Source of the DNA: Siderastrea radians
Lineage: Eukaryota > Cnidaria > Anthozoa > Scleractinia > Rhizangiidae
Length of the DNA: 64,000 nucleotides
Reading direction: 5' to 3'
Assembly (NCBI GenBank): GCA_964017195.1
Contig: OZ024897.1
Location: 35,975,036 to 36,039,035 of the forward strand
Notes under the pieces: model-generated
What the model was told of the DNA's origin: nothing
Databases searched by the model: none
Seen by the model: only the letters and a program-made list of their open reading frames with translations
Program-made: the position numbers and the translations under genes
Part shown: positions 22,346 through 31,989 of the stretch, piece by piece
How the letters are laid out: every line of letters starts with the position of its first letter
How positions within the stretch are numbered: the first letter of the stretch is position 1

Positions 22346-24084
22346 CTAGGGCGTGTCTTTGCAAAACTTGGCCGCCGCTCGTTTCTTCAGTGAGTCAGAA
22401 GACCTTCCTTTCTGGAAATGAAATTCGGAATCCCTTAGAATGGCTGTCCACTGACCATAGCCGTACCTTTTGAGACCGGCCTTGAGATACCTGTCTTCGT
22501 CCTGGGTAAACAAGAGGGCTTTTTTTCTATTGCATGTACGACCGATGTTCGCCACTTTGAAAGCGCGCTGGCGTGTAAGTCTTGGAATTTCACCCAAATT
22601 GGATTCCCGTTTTAGTGGCAACGCCTCCTCTGCACTTTCGACTTCTTCTGTAGAACAGCTGGACAGATGGTGCGCATCATGTTCTTGAGAGGAGGCGGAC
22701 GAGATGTCTGACAGTCTTGAAATTACATCTTCTTCCAACTTTGTCCCCTTGTCGCCATGTAGTTTATCCAAGCATTGGCGGGCCTTTGTTGCGACCTCTC
22801 TGGATCGTTGCTTTTGATAATGCACTCTTGCTACAACCGAGCTGTTTTTGATCCTCTGAAACTGCGTCTTGTTCTTTTGCACTGAGCTGGTTGGAACTTG
22901 CCGTCTCGACGATTTGGCGGTAGCGCGTCGGGTGAACATATTTTCCAATGGCATCAAAAACCAGTTTACTCCCCCGTTTCTCGTCACGAGTACGTAGTCG
23001 CAAACTGGTTCCTGCAGAGGGCGAATGTGATGTATATATCCATCCAAAACTTTCATGTTAGTGTCGGTTAAAAGGAGGGAGTCAAATCCGTATTTACCTG
23101 CCGTTTTAAACATTTTCTGGTCAATGAATCCCCCGTTTGTTTTCGCTGCACGAACCATGTCAACAGTGAGGTACTGGTACGTCATGGGTCGGGAGCCCTT
23201 TACCAAGTACACGGCTAGAAATTTGGTGGCAAACGACAAATCCCCCGAGCAAACACTACCTGGATTGTCCCTGCATTTCTTAAGCACTTCTTCATATCGA
23301 GGCAGGTAATGAGACACACCTTCCAGTAGTTCGTCGAGTGATGCCCAGTGACCCTTGGCTTCCAAAACAACAATGTCCAGATCGCTGGTACACTGCAATC
23401 TCATCATCTTAGACACTGTTCGTCGAACTCTTTTCAAGTACGTCTCGGTGACAGTTAATCCTCTAGCCACTGTATCTGACAATTCTTCGCTAACTTTTCT
23501 GAATTTCACTAGCTCCCCAATGGCGTCCAGGTATCCTAAACGTCCAGCATGTCCAAGATTCCACGTGTCCTGCATCATATCAGCAAATTTAAAGAGGAGG
23601 TTAGGAGAGCATAAGCTATAGTCGACATTTTTCCAAGTCAGTTCGTCTTCGTCTTCACAACAAAATCTGAAAAACTTAAGGCTTTTGCTGACAATTTGGG
23701 GAGCTTTGCGATCGCTCTTGCCCCCGCCACTCCCGGTGAGCCAAGAAAGGAATTCTTTGGCGATTGCACCCGATGGTTCAAAGGTTGGAATCGGTTTGCT
23801 CGCGCTGGTGGGCTTGGATTTTTTGGGCTTTCATTACAGTCGTTAACTTGACTAGCCTCAATTTCTGCATTGCTTGGTTTCTGATCAAAGTAAAAGAACC
23901 AACGGTGTTTTCGAGTTACGTGTTTCCTGCAGCCTCTTTGAGTCCCAAATCCATCGTGATCGCACGTCTGTATTGGGCAGTGAAAAAGACCATCGGATTC
24001 ATCTTTCTCCAAGTGAAGTCTTTTCGGTTTGGTCAAAGCATTTGCAACTTTAGCCCAGTCAACTTGCTTGCACTTTTTACTCAT
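22346..24084 (-). pseudogene. Zinc finger - tyrosine-recombinase-like - Myb/SANT protein
   Basis: ATG at 24084, 54 bp after a TATA box. The protein is intronless and about 580 codons long. The N-terminus has VDWAKVAN, then a C2H2-like finger (HCPIQTCDHDGF..RGCRKHVTRKH). The middle resembles a tyrosine recombinase: KGSRPMTYQYLTVDMV (box I Arg), MFKTAGKYG (Lys), KYVHPTRYRQIV (HxxR, in another frame) and VARVHYQKQ (candidate Tyr). The C-terminus has a telobox-type Myb repeat (FTQDEDRYLKAGLKRYGYG, WTAILRD, SLKKRA). Three frame disruptions are visible: one base in an A6 run near 23828, a jump near 22970, and a short deletion near 22845 that also removes the residue before the Tyr block. As read it is not translatable. 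Recombinase residues were assigned by eye. Confidence 0.7.
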
Positions 24085-24137
24085 CTTTCTTGGGAGGAGA
24101 GTCAGCGAGAAATGAGCATACACTTACCTGCCAGTTG

Positions 24138-24144
24138 TTTTATA
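24138..24144 (-). promoter_or_regulatory. TATA box of recombinase-like gene
   Basis: The minus strand reads TATAAAA 54 bp before the ATG. A CCAAT-type GACCAATAG (+ strand) lies near 24180. A strong donor-like CAG|GTAAGTG at about 24126-24133 in the leader is unexplained. Confidence 0.55.
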
Positions 24145-24394
24145 CGATCCTTGTGTCCCTAGAGTACGAAACTCCCGATTGACCAATAGCAAGGCAAATA
24201 TACTAACCTTGTTCAAACGTGCCCTGAACATGTTGTAGCCCCTTTGGGAACCCAAGTGCTTCTTGTCCAATAGAAAGGCGAAGGCGAGCACAATCCAAAA
24301 AGCGTGCTCAAACTTGCCCTAGCATGTTTAGGCGGAATGAAGTTCAATGCGATATGCCCCCCCCCCCCCCAAGCACTCCAATTGCTTTCAAGTA

Positions 24395-24598
24395 AATGGG
24401 ACTTCTTTGTTCCCAATGTTCCTTTAATGAAAAGGATCGTTTTGTTCCAAAGGAACTTTTTGTTCTTAATTGTGTTGAAGTGGAACAAAATGTTCCTATT
24501 ACTATAGGAACAAAATGATCCCATTTGTTCATATAGGAACAAAACGTTCCTTTAATGAAAAGGACCGTTTTGTTCCAAAGGAACTTTTTGTTCTTAAA
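24395..24598 (+). repeat. GGAAC/GTTCC satellite, left part
   Basis: GTTCC and GGAAC pentamers alternate every 12-30 bp. A segment beginning GTTCCTTTAATGAAAAGGA occurs twice (24418 and 24546). The array continues at 27262 on the other side of the Penelope element. Confidence 0.85.
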
Positions 24599-27261
24599 AC
24601 TGTAAATGGTTTGAACCCAGGAGACATATCATAATTCGGTAAATTGTGATCGTCCGGGTGAGTGTAGTCCTGAGAAGGACTGTTTGAGGTGACATTGACT
24701 GACGTTTCGACAACCTGAGCGGAAGTCATCATCAGAGTCAAGTGAACTGTGAATCGTCAGTAGATGTTATAAGTCTCTGGTCGTTGTCCTGATTGGTCGA
24801 CGATCTCGTGATGTTATTGGTCGTCTGTCAGTTAAGCCGTGATGTTATTGGCTGTGAAGACTGTAAAACGTGATTGATGCGTTTCGATCCGTCTTTTGTT
24901 AGTCAAATGTCCGTTGGTCTATTGTTTGTCAAAAAAGTCGGTTTGTCTATTGTTTGTCTGTCTTGTTATTGTCAGCAATCAGTCGTTTGTAAGGTGCAGG
25001 TAGCTGTTGGCAACGGTTCAGTGGTGTTTGTTCTAAGTTAGTAAAACAGCTTTCCAGACTGATTCGTTGATAGTAGTCCGTACTGTAGGTAACGCATTCA
25101 GCAGAGTCCCAGTCGATTCTGTGGTTTGTTTTTAAATGGTGCTCAGCAATGTGATTGTTGAGATCACCATTTCTAGTCGCTCGTTTGTGTTCAGTCAGTC
25201 GGACGTTCAGATTTCTGCCGGTCTCACCAAGATAAGTGGCCTGGCAGTCGCAGCATTTGATTTTATAAACTGCTCCCCGTCTGTCGCTCGGTTCGTCTTT
25301 GTCTTTAACGTTCGTCAGTAGCTGTCGTAAAGTAGTGATAGGTTTGTGAGCAACGCGGATGTTGTAGGGTTGTAGGATTCGTGCGATAGTTTCAGAAGTC
25401 CCTTTGATGTAAGGTATGGTTGCAGTAGTGACAGGTGTCGTGTTAGTGTTTGTAGCGTTTGGTTCGGAGTTTCTGTAAGTGTTGTGTCTAATAAAGTCCC
25501 GGTTGTAATTGTTCTTGTTGAAAACGTTGTCTAAGTACTTGATTTCGTCCGTTAAGCTGTCAGGTGAGTCACAAACTAGTTGTGCGCGTCTTGTCAGGGT
25601 CCGTATAGTCGTAGCTTTGTGAGAAGTTGGGTTGTAAGATGATTGGTCGAGTAGTCTGTCGGTGTGTGTCGGTTTTCTGTAAATTGTCGTCCGTAGTTCG
25701 TTTTTGTCGCGGGTAACTAAGCAGTCTAGAAAAGGTATTTTACCATTTTCCTCGATCTCCTTAGTAAACTGTATGTCGGCGTTTTGACCGTTGAGGTGTT
25801 CGTGAAAATCGTCGATTTCGTCTTTGTGTACGGCTGTAAAGGTATCGTCAACGTAACGTATCCAGAGTGGTAGTGTTCGTTTGTAAGTTGCGAGGGCTCG
25901 TTCCTCGATGTTTTGCATAACGATTTCTGCAACAACAACGGAAACTGGTGAGCCCATAGCTGTTCCGTGCAACTGTTTGTAGTGCGTGCCGTTGTACTGA
26001 AAATACGTAGAAGTAAGACAAAGGTTCAGTAAGTCCATTAAGTCATCTGTAGGTAGTGGTAGTTTAATAGTAGAGTTGTTGATGGCGGTCTCAGTGCAGT
26101 CTAGAGCCAGTTGAAGTGGAGTACTGGTGAACAGTGATTTCACATCAAAAGACACTAGTTTGTAGTCGTCAGGTACTTGTACTGTCTTGATTGCGTCGAT
26201 AAAGTTCTCAGTCGACTGTAGTTTGTGTCGTGATTCGTCGGTCAAAGGTTTCAGTACGGTAGTCAAGTATTTGGACAGTTGGTAAGTCGGGGACCCACAG
26301 AACGAGACTATGGGTCGCATGGGTATGTTAGGTTTGTGCAGTTTCGGTAGTCCGTAAAGTTTCGGTGGTTGTGGTACACGGCACCTCAGTCTGTTGTAGC
26401 GTTGAATGTCAATAGCGTCAGTTTTCTTGAGGTCAAGTAGTTTGCTGTTAAGTTTGCGTTGAAGTGCTGGCGTCGGGTCTCGTTTAAGTATTTGGTAGGT
26501 CTGTTTGTCGTTAACAAGTGCGTCCATTTTGTCGTAATAGTCTGTCTTGTCCATAACAACAGTCACTCGTCCTTTGTCAGCGGGGAGTATGACAATGTTT
26601 TCGTCGGTTTTCAGTCGTTTTAGCGCTTGTCGTTCGTCTTTAGTCAAGTTACTGTCAGGTAGAGAGGCTGATTGTATAGTGGAAGCTATTCTACTTCTGA
26701 TGTTATCCTTGGCTGATTCTGAAAGCTCCCTCTGACGGGACAGAACCGCCTCAACACTGGATACAATGGCCTCGGTTGGTATACGTTTGGGCGTCACTGA
26801 GTGTTTGAGTCCGTAAGAGAGTACCTGTGTTTCAGTCTTGTCTAAGGGACGGGAAGAAATATTCCTGACCCAGTTGTCGTCTGGTTTTTGTCGTTTTTTG
26901 TCTTTAGTACGTTGTAGTCGCGTCAGTTTTAGTTGAGGTTTAGTGCGGTGCTGTTCAGCTGTTTTGTTAGCTCGTCTGTCGGCAATAGTTAGTATAGTGT
27001 CGAGTAAGTCAGTCGGTATGAATTGTCGAAGTTTGTCAAGGCGTTGTTGTAGTTTGTCTTTGTAGTAGTTCAGTCTTCTGTGACAGTCGTTAATCCGCGC
27101 TCGGACCAGTCGTCGACAGGTGGCTTTGACGATCTGTATGGCCTCTTGTGTGTTCAACGGGGACTTAAGTCGAAGTCTAGCCGGAACAAGGCCGAGGTCC
27201 TTGCAGCGGTGGTTGAACCAGAGTTGTTGTCGTATTCGTCTGACGTTGCTTGCGTAACTTA
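24599..27261 (-). mobile_element. Penelope-like retroelement inserted in the GGAAC array
   Basis: The element runs on the minus strand and carries an uninterrupted RT plus GIY-YIG frame and a non-coding 3' part (24599-24946) with a hammerhead-like core. The array sequence from ATTGTGTTGAAGTGGAACAA to ATAGGAACAAAAC is present on both sides (24473-24546 and 27263-27335). The insertion therefore sits between direct copies of array sequence, created at insertion or already present. Confidence 0.85.
24701..24735 (-). ncRNA. Hammerhead-ribozyme-like core in Penelope 3' region
   Basis: The minus strand reads CTGATGA, T, GAC...GTC, GAAA, CGTC. Order and spacing are the same as in the motif at 16368-16403, with a shorter stem II. 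Stem I and III pairing was not established. Confidence 0.45.
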
Positions 27262-27325
27262 ATTGTGTTGAAGTGGAACAAAATGTTCCTATTACTATAG
27301 GAACAATATTATCCCATTTGTTCAT
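24947..27325 (-). CDS. Penelope-like reverse transcriptase / GIY-YIG endonuclease
   Basis: 792 codons are open without interruption. The first 22 residues, including the only ATG near the start, come from the satellite array, so the element's own N-terminus is probably truncated at about codon 23. The RT core has KLYGLPKLHKPN, VSFDVKSLF (motif A aspartate, about residue 393), HGTAMGSPVS and RYVDDTF (catalytic YVDD, about residues 491-494), followed by IPFLDCL and YRKPTHTD. The C-terminus (about residues 680-745) is a GIY-YIG nuclease: AVYKIKCCDC, YLGETGRNLNVRLTEHKRA, and HIAEHH. Penelope elements use this pair for target-primed reverse transcription. The frame is intact, so the copy is recent or under constraint. 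Confidence 0.9.
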   Translation of the reverse strand: MNKWDNIVPIVIGTFCSTSTQLSYASNVRRIRQQLWFNHRCKDLGLVPARLRLKSPLNTQEAIQIVKATCRRLVRARINDCHRRLNYYKDKLQQRLDKLRQFIPTDLLDTILTIADRRANKTAEQHRTKPQLKLTRLQRTKDKKRQKPDDNWVRNISSRPLDKTETQVLSYGLKHSVTPKRIPTEAIVSSVEAVLSRQRELSESAKDNIRSRIASTIQSASLPDSNLTKDERQALKRLKTDENIVILPADKGRVTVVMDKTDYYDKMDALVNDKQTYQILKRDPTPALQRKLNSKLLDLKKTDAIDIQRYNRLRCRVPQPPKLYGLPKLHKPNIPMRPIVSFCGSPTYQLSKYLTTVLKPLTDESRHKLQSTENFIDAIKTVQVPDDYKLVSFDVKSLFTSTPLQLALDCTETAINNSTIKLPLPTDDLMDLLNLCLTSTYFQYNGTHYKQLHGTAMGSPVSVVVAEIVMQNIEERALATYKRTLPLWIRYVDDTFTAVHKDEIDDFHEHLNGQNADIQFTKEIEENGKIPFLDCLVTRDKNELRTTIYRKPTHTDRLLDQSSYNPTSHKATTIRTLTRRAQLVCDSPDSLTDEIKYLDNVFNKNNYNRDFIRHNTYRNSEPNATNTNTTPVTTATIPYIKGTSETIARILQPYNIRVAHKPITTLRQLLTNVKDKDEPSDRRGAVYKIKCCDCQATYLGETGRNLNVRLTEHKRATRNGDLNNHIAEHHLKTNHRIDWDSAECVTYSTDYYQRISLESCFTNLEQTPLNRCQQLPAPYKRLIADNNKTDKQ

Positions 27326-27950
27326 ATAGGAACAAAACGTGACCTTTTATTTAGGGCGACCTTGTTCCTAATTCCTTTTTATTTGGGAACTGCACGTTCC
27401 TAATTTCCAAACAAAGGAACTTCACGTTCCCCTTTTGTTAGGTCCAATTAAGACATGGGAACGAAATGTTCCTAACTGGGATGCGATTAGGAACAAACAG
27501 TTCCTTGTTGAGCTATGTAAGCTCAGTAGATGGGAACAGGTGTTCCCAATTACCTTAAAGGAGAACTTAACTGGAAATAGGAACTAAGTAATATAGGAAC
27601 TGTTGGTTCCTTAATCCTGTTAATAGGAACAACGGTTCCGATTAGATTTCATTATTGGGAACAATACGTTCCCTTTATGTGAAAAGGAATGAAATTATTA
27701 GGAACTCAGGTTCCTAATTACTCAAGAAAGGCCCAACTGATTTGCCAGATTAGGAACAATGCGTTCCTTTGTTATTACAAGGGGCCTTTTGGTTCCTAAT
27801 CAGTATTTTTTTGTTCCGAATAGTGCAAAATTCGTTCCTTTGTACGGTTTAAGAGCTGTTCCTTTGTTTCAGAAAAGGAACAGCTGGTTTGTTCCTAATT
27901 CAAATATAGGAACAAAGGAACAAAAATAGAGGAACGGACCCCTTTTATTC
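27262..27950 (+). repeat. GGAAC/GTTCC satellite, right part
   Basis: Dozens of GGAAC and GTTCC pentamers, many as near-palindromes such as GGAACAATGCGTTCC, extend to about 27935. There is no long unit and the spacers diverge freely. Confidence 0.85.
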
Positions 27951-28557
27951 GGCCAATCGTAGCGCTCGTGCAACTCGGTTTTCATCCAAATAAACCATCA
28001 ATTTAAGCGATTTATAAGTTAAACTAGTTCTGGTCGAAGTTTTGCAACAAAACTCAAAGCACGTTAACAGAATTTTGCGGTTCTCTCATTTTGGGAAACG
28101 TATAGGATCGTTTCCCAAAATTCTTGTTCCCTTACAATCTTTGAACTTCATCTCTGCAATTAGCCGATTCTTTCTGGTTCCAACCCTTTTGTCTCATAAC
28201 GCAAAAGGTAAACATGGGATTTTGACTGTTGCCAAGTTAAATTGGATTTGTACATCAATTTAAAGAGCAATAGTTTGTGGCTTTCCATCTGAAGTAAGGG
28301 AACGCAAAAAAGAGGTCTAAATGTTCCTCTTAAAGCGCACCTCACAGGATAACTTGAGAAATGCGCGCTGTCGAACCGGCAGATAAAACTAGAAATTCAA
28401 CCACTGGTAAGACATCTCTAGATAGGGTGGATTTCACAGAGTTGATAGAAAAGAGAGATATTTTATTTAATACTTCCATTTCAAACTGTAAATAATATCT
28501 GTTAGAAAATATTCACAGTTTTAAGGGGAAGTATGAAATAAATCATTATTTATTGTG
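27951..28557. other. No gene recognised
   Basis: Short frames only. One AT-rich stretch leads into the palindrome that follows. Confidence 0.4.
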
Positions 28558-29064
28558 TCAGCTCAGTTGAACTGTAAGTGCGTGCCCACTGTTCCCTATA
28601 TTCACGTTTTATCTTAAATCTTCTGGTCATGGAAACGATTTAAGGCTAAAAAGATATCTCAAATATGACTCACGATACTTGCCGTCAAGAAAAGATTTAA
28701 AATAAGGCGGAAACACAGGAGATGGCGGAGACAAACTTAAAGTTAGATGGAATAATTGAGTGTGTTTCCGCCATCTCCTGTGTTTCCGTCTTATTTAAAA
28801 TATTTTATTGACGGGGGGACGCACTTACAGTTCAGTAGACCTGTAATACATCCCTTCAATATTCCCTTCAATAAAAGATTTTAAATAAGAAGGAAACACA
28901 GAAGATGGCGGAGACACACCTACAGTTTAAATGGAATAATTACAACTACTACTACTACTACTACTACTACTATTAATATTAATAAATATTATTAATAAAT
29001 ATAATTATTATTAATATGATTAATAACTATCATTACAAATATTATTAATATTAATATTAATATT

Positions 29065-29115
<51 letters not shown>

Positions 29116-29500
29116 CAATTATTCCATTTAAACTGTAGGTGTGTCTCCGCCATCTCCTGTGTTTCCTTCTTATTTAAAATCTTTTATTGAAGGGAATATT
29201 GAAGGGATGTATTACAGGTCTTCTGAACTGTAAGTGTTTCCCCCCGTCGATAAGATATTTTAAATAAGACGGGAAACACAAGAGATGGCGGAAACACACT
29301 CAATTATTCCAACTGTAAGTTTGTCTCCGCCATCTCCTGTGTTTCCGTCTTATTTAAAATCTTTATTGACGGGAGCTATTTGGAGTCATACTTGAGAAGC
29401 TTTCAGCCTGAAATCGTTTCCTTTATTGAAAGATTTCAAATAATAAGGGAACATGGGAAATAGCGGAGACGAATTTACAGATCAACTGAACTGGTTTGTC
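28558..29500. repeat. Nested palindrome with AT-rich loop and trinucleotide runs
   Basis: Arms of about 400 bp pair across a centre near 29015. The core has (ACT)n at 28948-28972, an ATTAATATT-rich loop and (TAG)n at 29068-29115. Inside each arm, GGAAACACAGGAGATGGCGG and its complement recur, so each arm also folds on itself. Outer edges still match (GGAAACGATTTAAGGCT near 28632 with its complement near 29410, and CAGTTGAACTG near 28563 with its counterpart near 29490). Confidence 0.85.
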
Positions 29501-29974
29501 CTTTGCACAAGTACGGTTTCTTTGTTTATTTTATTTAAACATTTATCCATAGTTACTCGACGGACTGGTTATGAAACCTTACAAGTTTCAAAGGCCAAAA
29601 CAAAGGTGCTGCAATTTATGTTGACAGTTCTACGACCCTGCACAATCTTTTGTTTTACGTTCGCACACTATGGCTGAATAACTTAACAGTGACATTTTTA
29701 TTGGTTCGTTGCTCATGCAAAATTCAAACCCATTGTTGTTTGTGCAGGGTCAAGGCTAAAAACGGTAACAAAAACATAAGACAAAAAAGACTTTGCTGAG
29801 CTTCCTAACCAGATTCTTTTATTAACTATGAGTTATCTATACACGGTAAAAACATCAGGGAATTTTATTAATAATTCTCGCATTGTTATGTGTAGCACAT
29901 TTCTAATTAAAATAACTGGTTGTGATAGACGAGTGCATCTTTTTAGTGGAAACAGCTTAGCAAAGATTTTCATT

Positions 29975-30316
29975 AAAGTTATTTGGATCCAGGAGAGAAA
30001 ACAATGTTTCATTCTTGAAAACTGAAAAGCGGACAAATTGTGCTGCTTGACGTTTAATATTTAGGAGCATTTTTGCGCCAATGTGTCATTGAAAACGGAT
30101 GGAACTCAAAGGGTGCGAGAATTCCAATCAGCTTGGTAACCTTTTTCCTTGAAGTTATTTGAATCCAGGAGACCGAAACAGTGTTCAATTCTTTAAACTG
30201 AAAAACGAACAAGTTGTGTTGTATAACGTTTGATACATAGGAGCATTTTTGCGCCCGCTTGTCATTAAAAAGTATAAATTCACAAGGGTGCGCAAATTCC
30301 AATGAGCTTGGTAACC
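29975..30316 (+). repeat. Two direct copies of a ~175-bp unit
   Basis: The unit contains GTTATTTGRATCCAGGAGA, then TAGGAGCATTTTTGCGCC, then CCAATNAGCTTGGTAACCTTTT. Copies start at about 29976 and 30151, directly upstream of the TATA box at 30323. 29501-29974 has no recognised gene. Confidence 0.85.
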
Positions 30317-30322
30317 TTTTGA

Positions 30323-30330
30323 TATAAAAG
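30323..30330 (+). promoter_or_regulatory. TATA box
   Basis: TATAAAAG lies 54 bp before the ATG at 30377, the same spacing as in the two promoters of the first locus. Confidence 0.65.
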
Positions 30331-30376
30331 TACCACAATAAGTTATGCTCTTCCCATTTGAGAAGTTGACATCGAG

Positions 30377-31195
30377 ATGGCAACTGCTCCTGCTAGACAG
30401 CTAAACAGTAAGGTACGTTTCTTGTTCTTAAACTTGTCAGTGCACGTGTTTAGTTTTATTTTTGTGCAGAACAGCAGGGCGGTGCCGGGCAACCGAGTGT
30501 GCGCAGTACCAAGCGAGGTGGCTTGATTGACACCTAGTTCGCGCCGTTGTCCGGCACTGCTATGTCCTCAAAGAAAAGTACCGACTCCCCCCCCTCGATT
30601 TTTTAGTTAGAGTACTGATTTATGATTCTTAATTTATTTCACTTGCAGAAAATTCGAAGTGCACTTGTAAGCAAGATCTTACCTATCGTGCAAGAAAAAT
30701 GTTCTCTTATTTCTGCAAAGGTGACTTTCAGTGCATATCAAGCAACAGGAAAACCAGACGATCTGTGGTCACAAATTTGTGCGAAACGAGATGAGTGCGA
30801 TAACGCCATGATGAAAATTAAAGGAATGGCCTTTTTCTTTTTCTCTGTATCAGTGGTGGAGAAAAAAGTTAACGAGAACGATTTAGATGACGACAAAGAT
30901 GGAGAAGTTGAAATAAAAGAAGGAAATTCTCAAGGAAAGAAGAAAATGTTCTGGCCTGCTATATCCTATTGGATAGCCCTGCAATCCCTGGATGGCGTGA
31001 GAGTGTCAACTATACAGCGGGCTTAGTGTTGGACATATTCGGAATCGAGAGTGCGAAGGAGTCCAAAAGTCAACAGCCTATCGGCAAAGCTCTATCCAAG
31101 TCCGCCGTCGTCTTTGCCCTAAATAAAGTTGCAAGAGCCATGTCTAAACTTGGCTATGCATTACACAAAGGCGAAGTCTTAAAAAAAACGTAGCT
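30377..31195 (+). CDS. Small element-encoded protein, copy 2
   Basis: Exon 1 (30377-30412) encodes MATAPARQLNSK and ends AAG|GTACGT in phase 0. Exon 2 starts at 30649 after CACTTGCAG. It carries KIRSALVSKILPIVQEKC, a WSQICAKRDECDNAM block, an AFFFFSVSV block and an acidic NENDLDDDKDGEVE tail, stopping at 31026. A second frame (about 30969-31195: LVLDIFGIESAKESKSQQ, then SAVVFALNKVARAMSKLG) looks like the original C-terminus after a frameshift near 30960. It is homologous to the 21033 gene but with its intron in a different place. It again converges on a Myb-ending recombinase-like gene. A 90-bp hairpin element sits in the intron (30482-30571). Function is unknown. Confidence 0.65.
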
Positions 31196-31483
31196 TCAAT
31201 GTATACATTTGAACATACTTGAACTCAGTGTTTTTGCCTTTCGTGAAATTGAAATCGTATTTTTCAAGTCGAGAGTGATGCTAAACAATAACAAATAAGC
31301 GAACTACATGTAAGGAAAGGAAAGAAAAACGTCAACCTTGATTAAAAGAAAGTCGCTTTTTGAATGCAACTTTGCTTACTTTACTTCAACTATCTCTTAC
31401 ACGATAAAGGGTGCGTCGGGTCGGTTCCATATTTTATTAGACGAGTTTTGGCAGATTAGTTTGTTTCTAAACATTATGTCAAG

Positions 31484-31980
31484 CTATAGCTGCATTTTCA
31501 TTCCAGCCCTTTTCTTGAGAGAGTCCACCGTTCTTCCGTCTTGAAATTTGAGATCGGGATCCCTCAGAATTGCCGTCCACTGCCCAAACCCGTGCCGATC
31601 GATTCCCTTCTTGAGAAAATCGTCCTCGTCTGCCGTGGATTTCAACACCCGACGATAATTTCTTTGAACTCGCAATTGGTTTGTGGGCGGGGAATCCTTT
31701 TCTTTAGGGGGCGCGTTCTTCGTTTCTGCTGTTTCGACTGGAGCTGCAAGACTTGAAGTTGAGCCGCTAAACCTCGTTTGCACTTCCCTATCCACCTCCG
31801 AGCCTTTCTTGCCTTGTAGCTTTTGTACACACTCGTGCGCTTTGACAGCAACTTCGCGCGATCTTTGCTTTTGATAGTGAACTTTTGCAACGGCAGAACT
31901 GTGTTTTCAGTGGTCTTCTGACAAAATTTGTTGCTCCTTGCTTGTGAGCAGATTGAAGCTTTATGCCTTGATGGCATATC
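31484..31980 (-). pseudogene. Recombinase-like gene copy 2, 3' part with Myb/SANT domain
   Basis: The minus-strand frame encodes KHSSAVAKVHYQKQRSREVA (the His and Tyr blocks of the tyrosine-recombinase C-terminus), a linker, and a Myb repeat (TADEDDFLKKGIDRHGFG, WTAILRDPDLKF, SLKKRA). It is aligned by eye to 22346-22900 of the first copy. A 3-bp insertion creates TGA just before the KHSS block, and homology ends at about 31980, where the fold-back element starts. The upstream recombinase core is absent; the N-terminal zinc-finger part lies at 38643-38978. Confidence 0.7.
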
Positions 31981-31989
31981 CTAAAAGCT

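Noticed and set aside
23764..24162. 132-codon + strand frame
   Set aside because: It is antisense to the zinc-finger region of the recombinase-like gene, which has a recognised domain and a TATA box.
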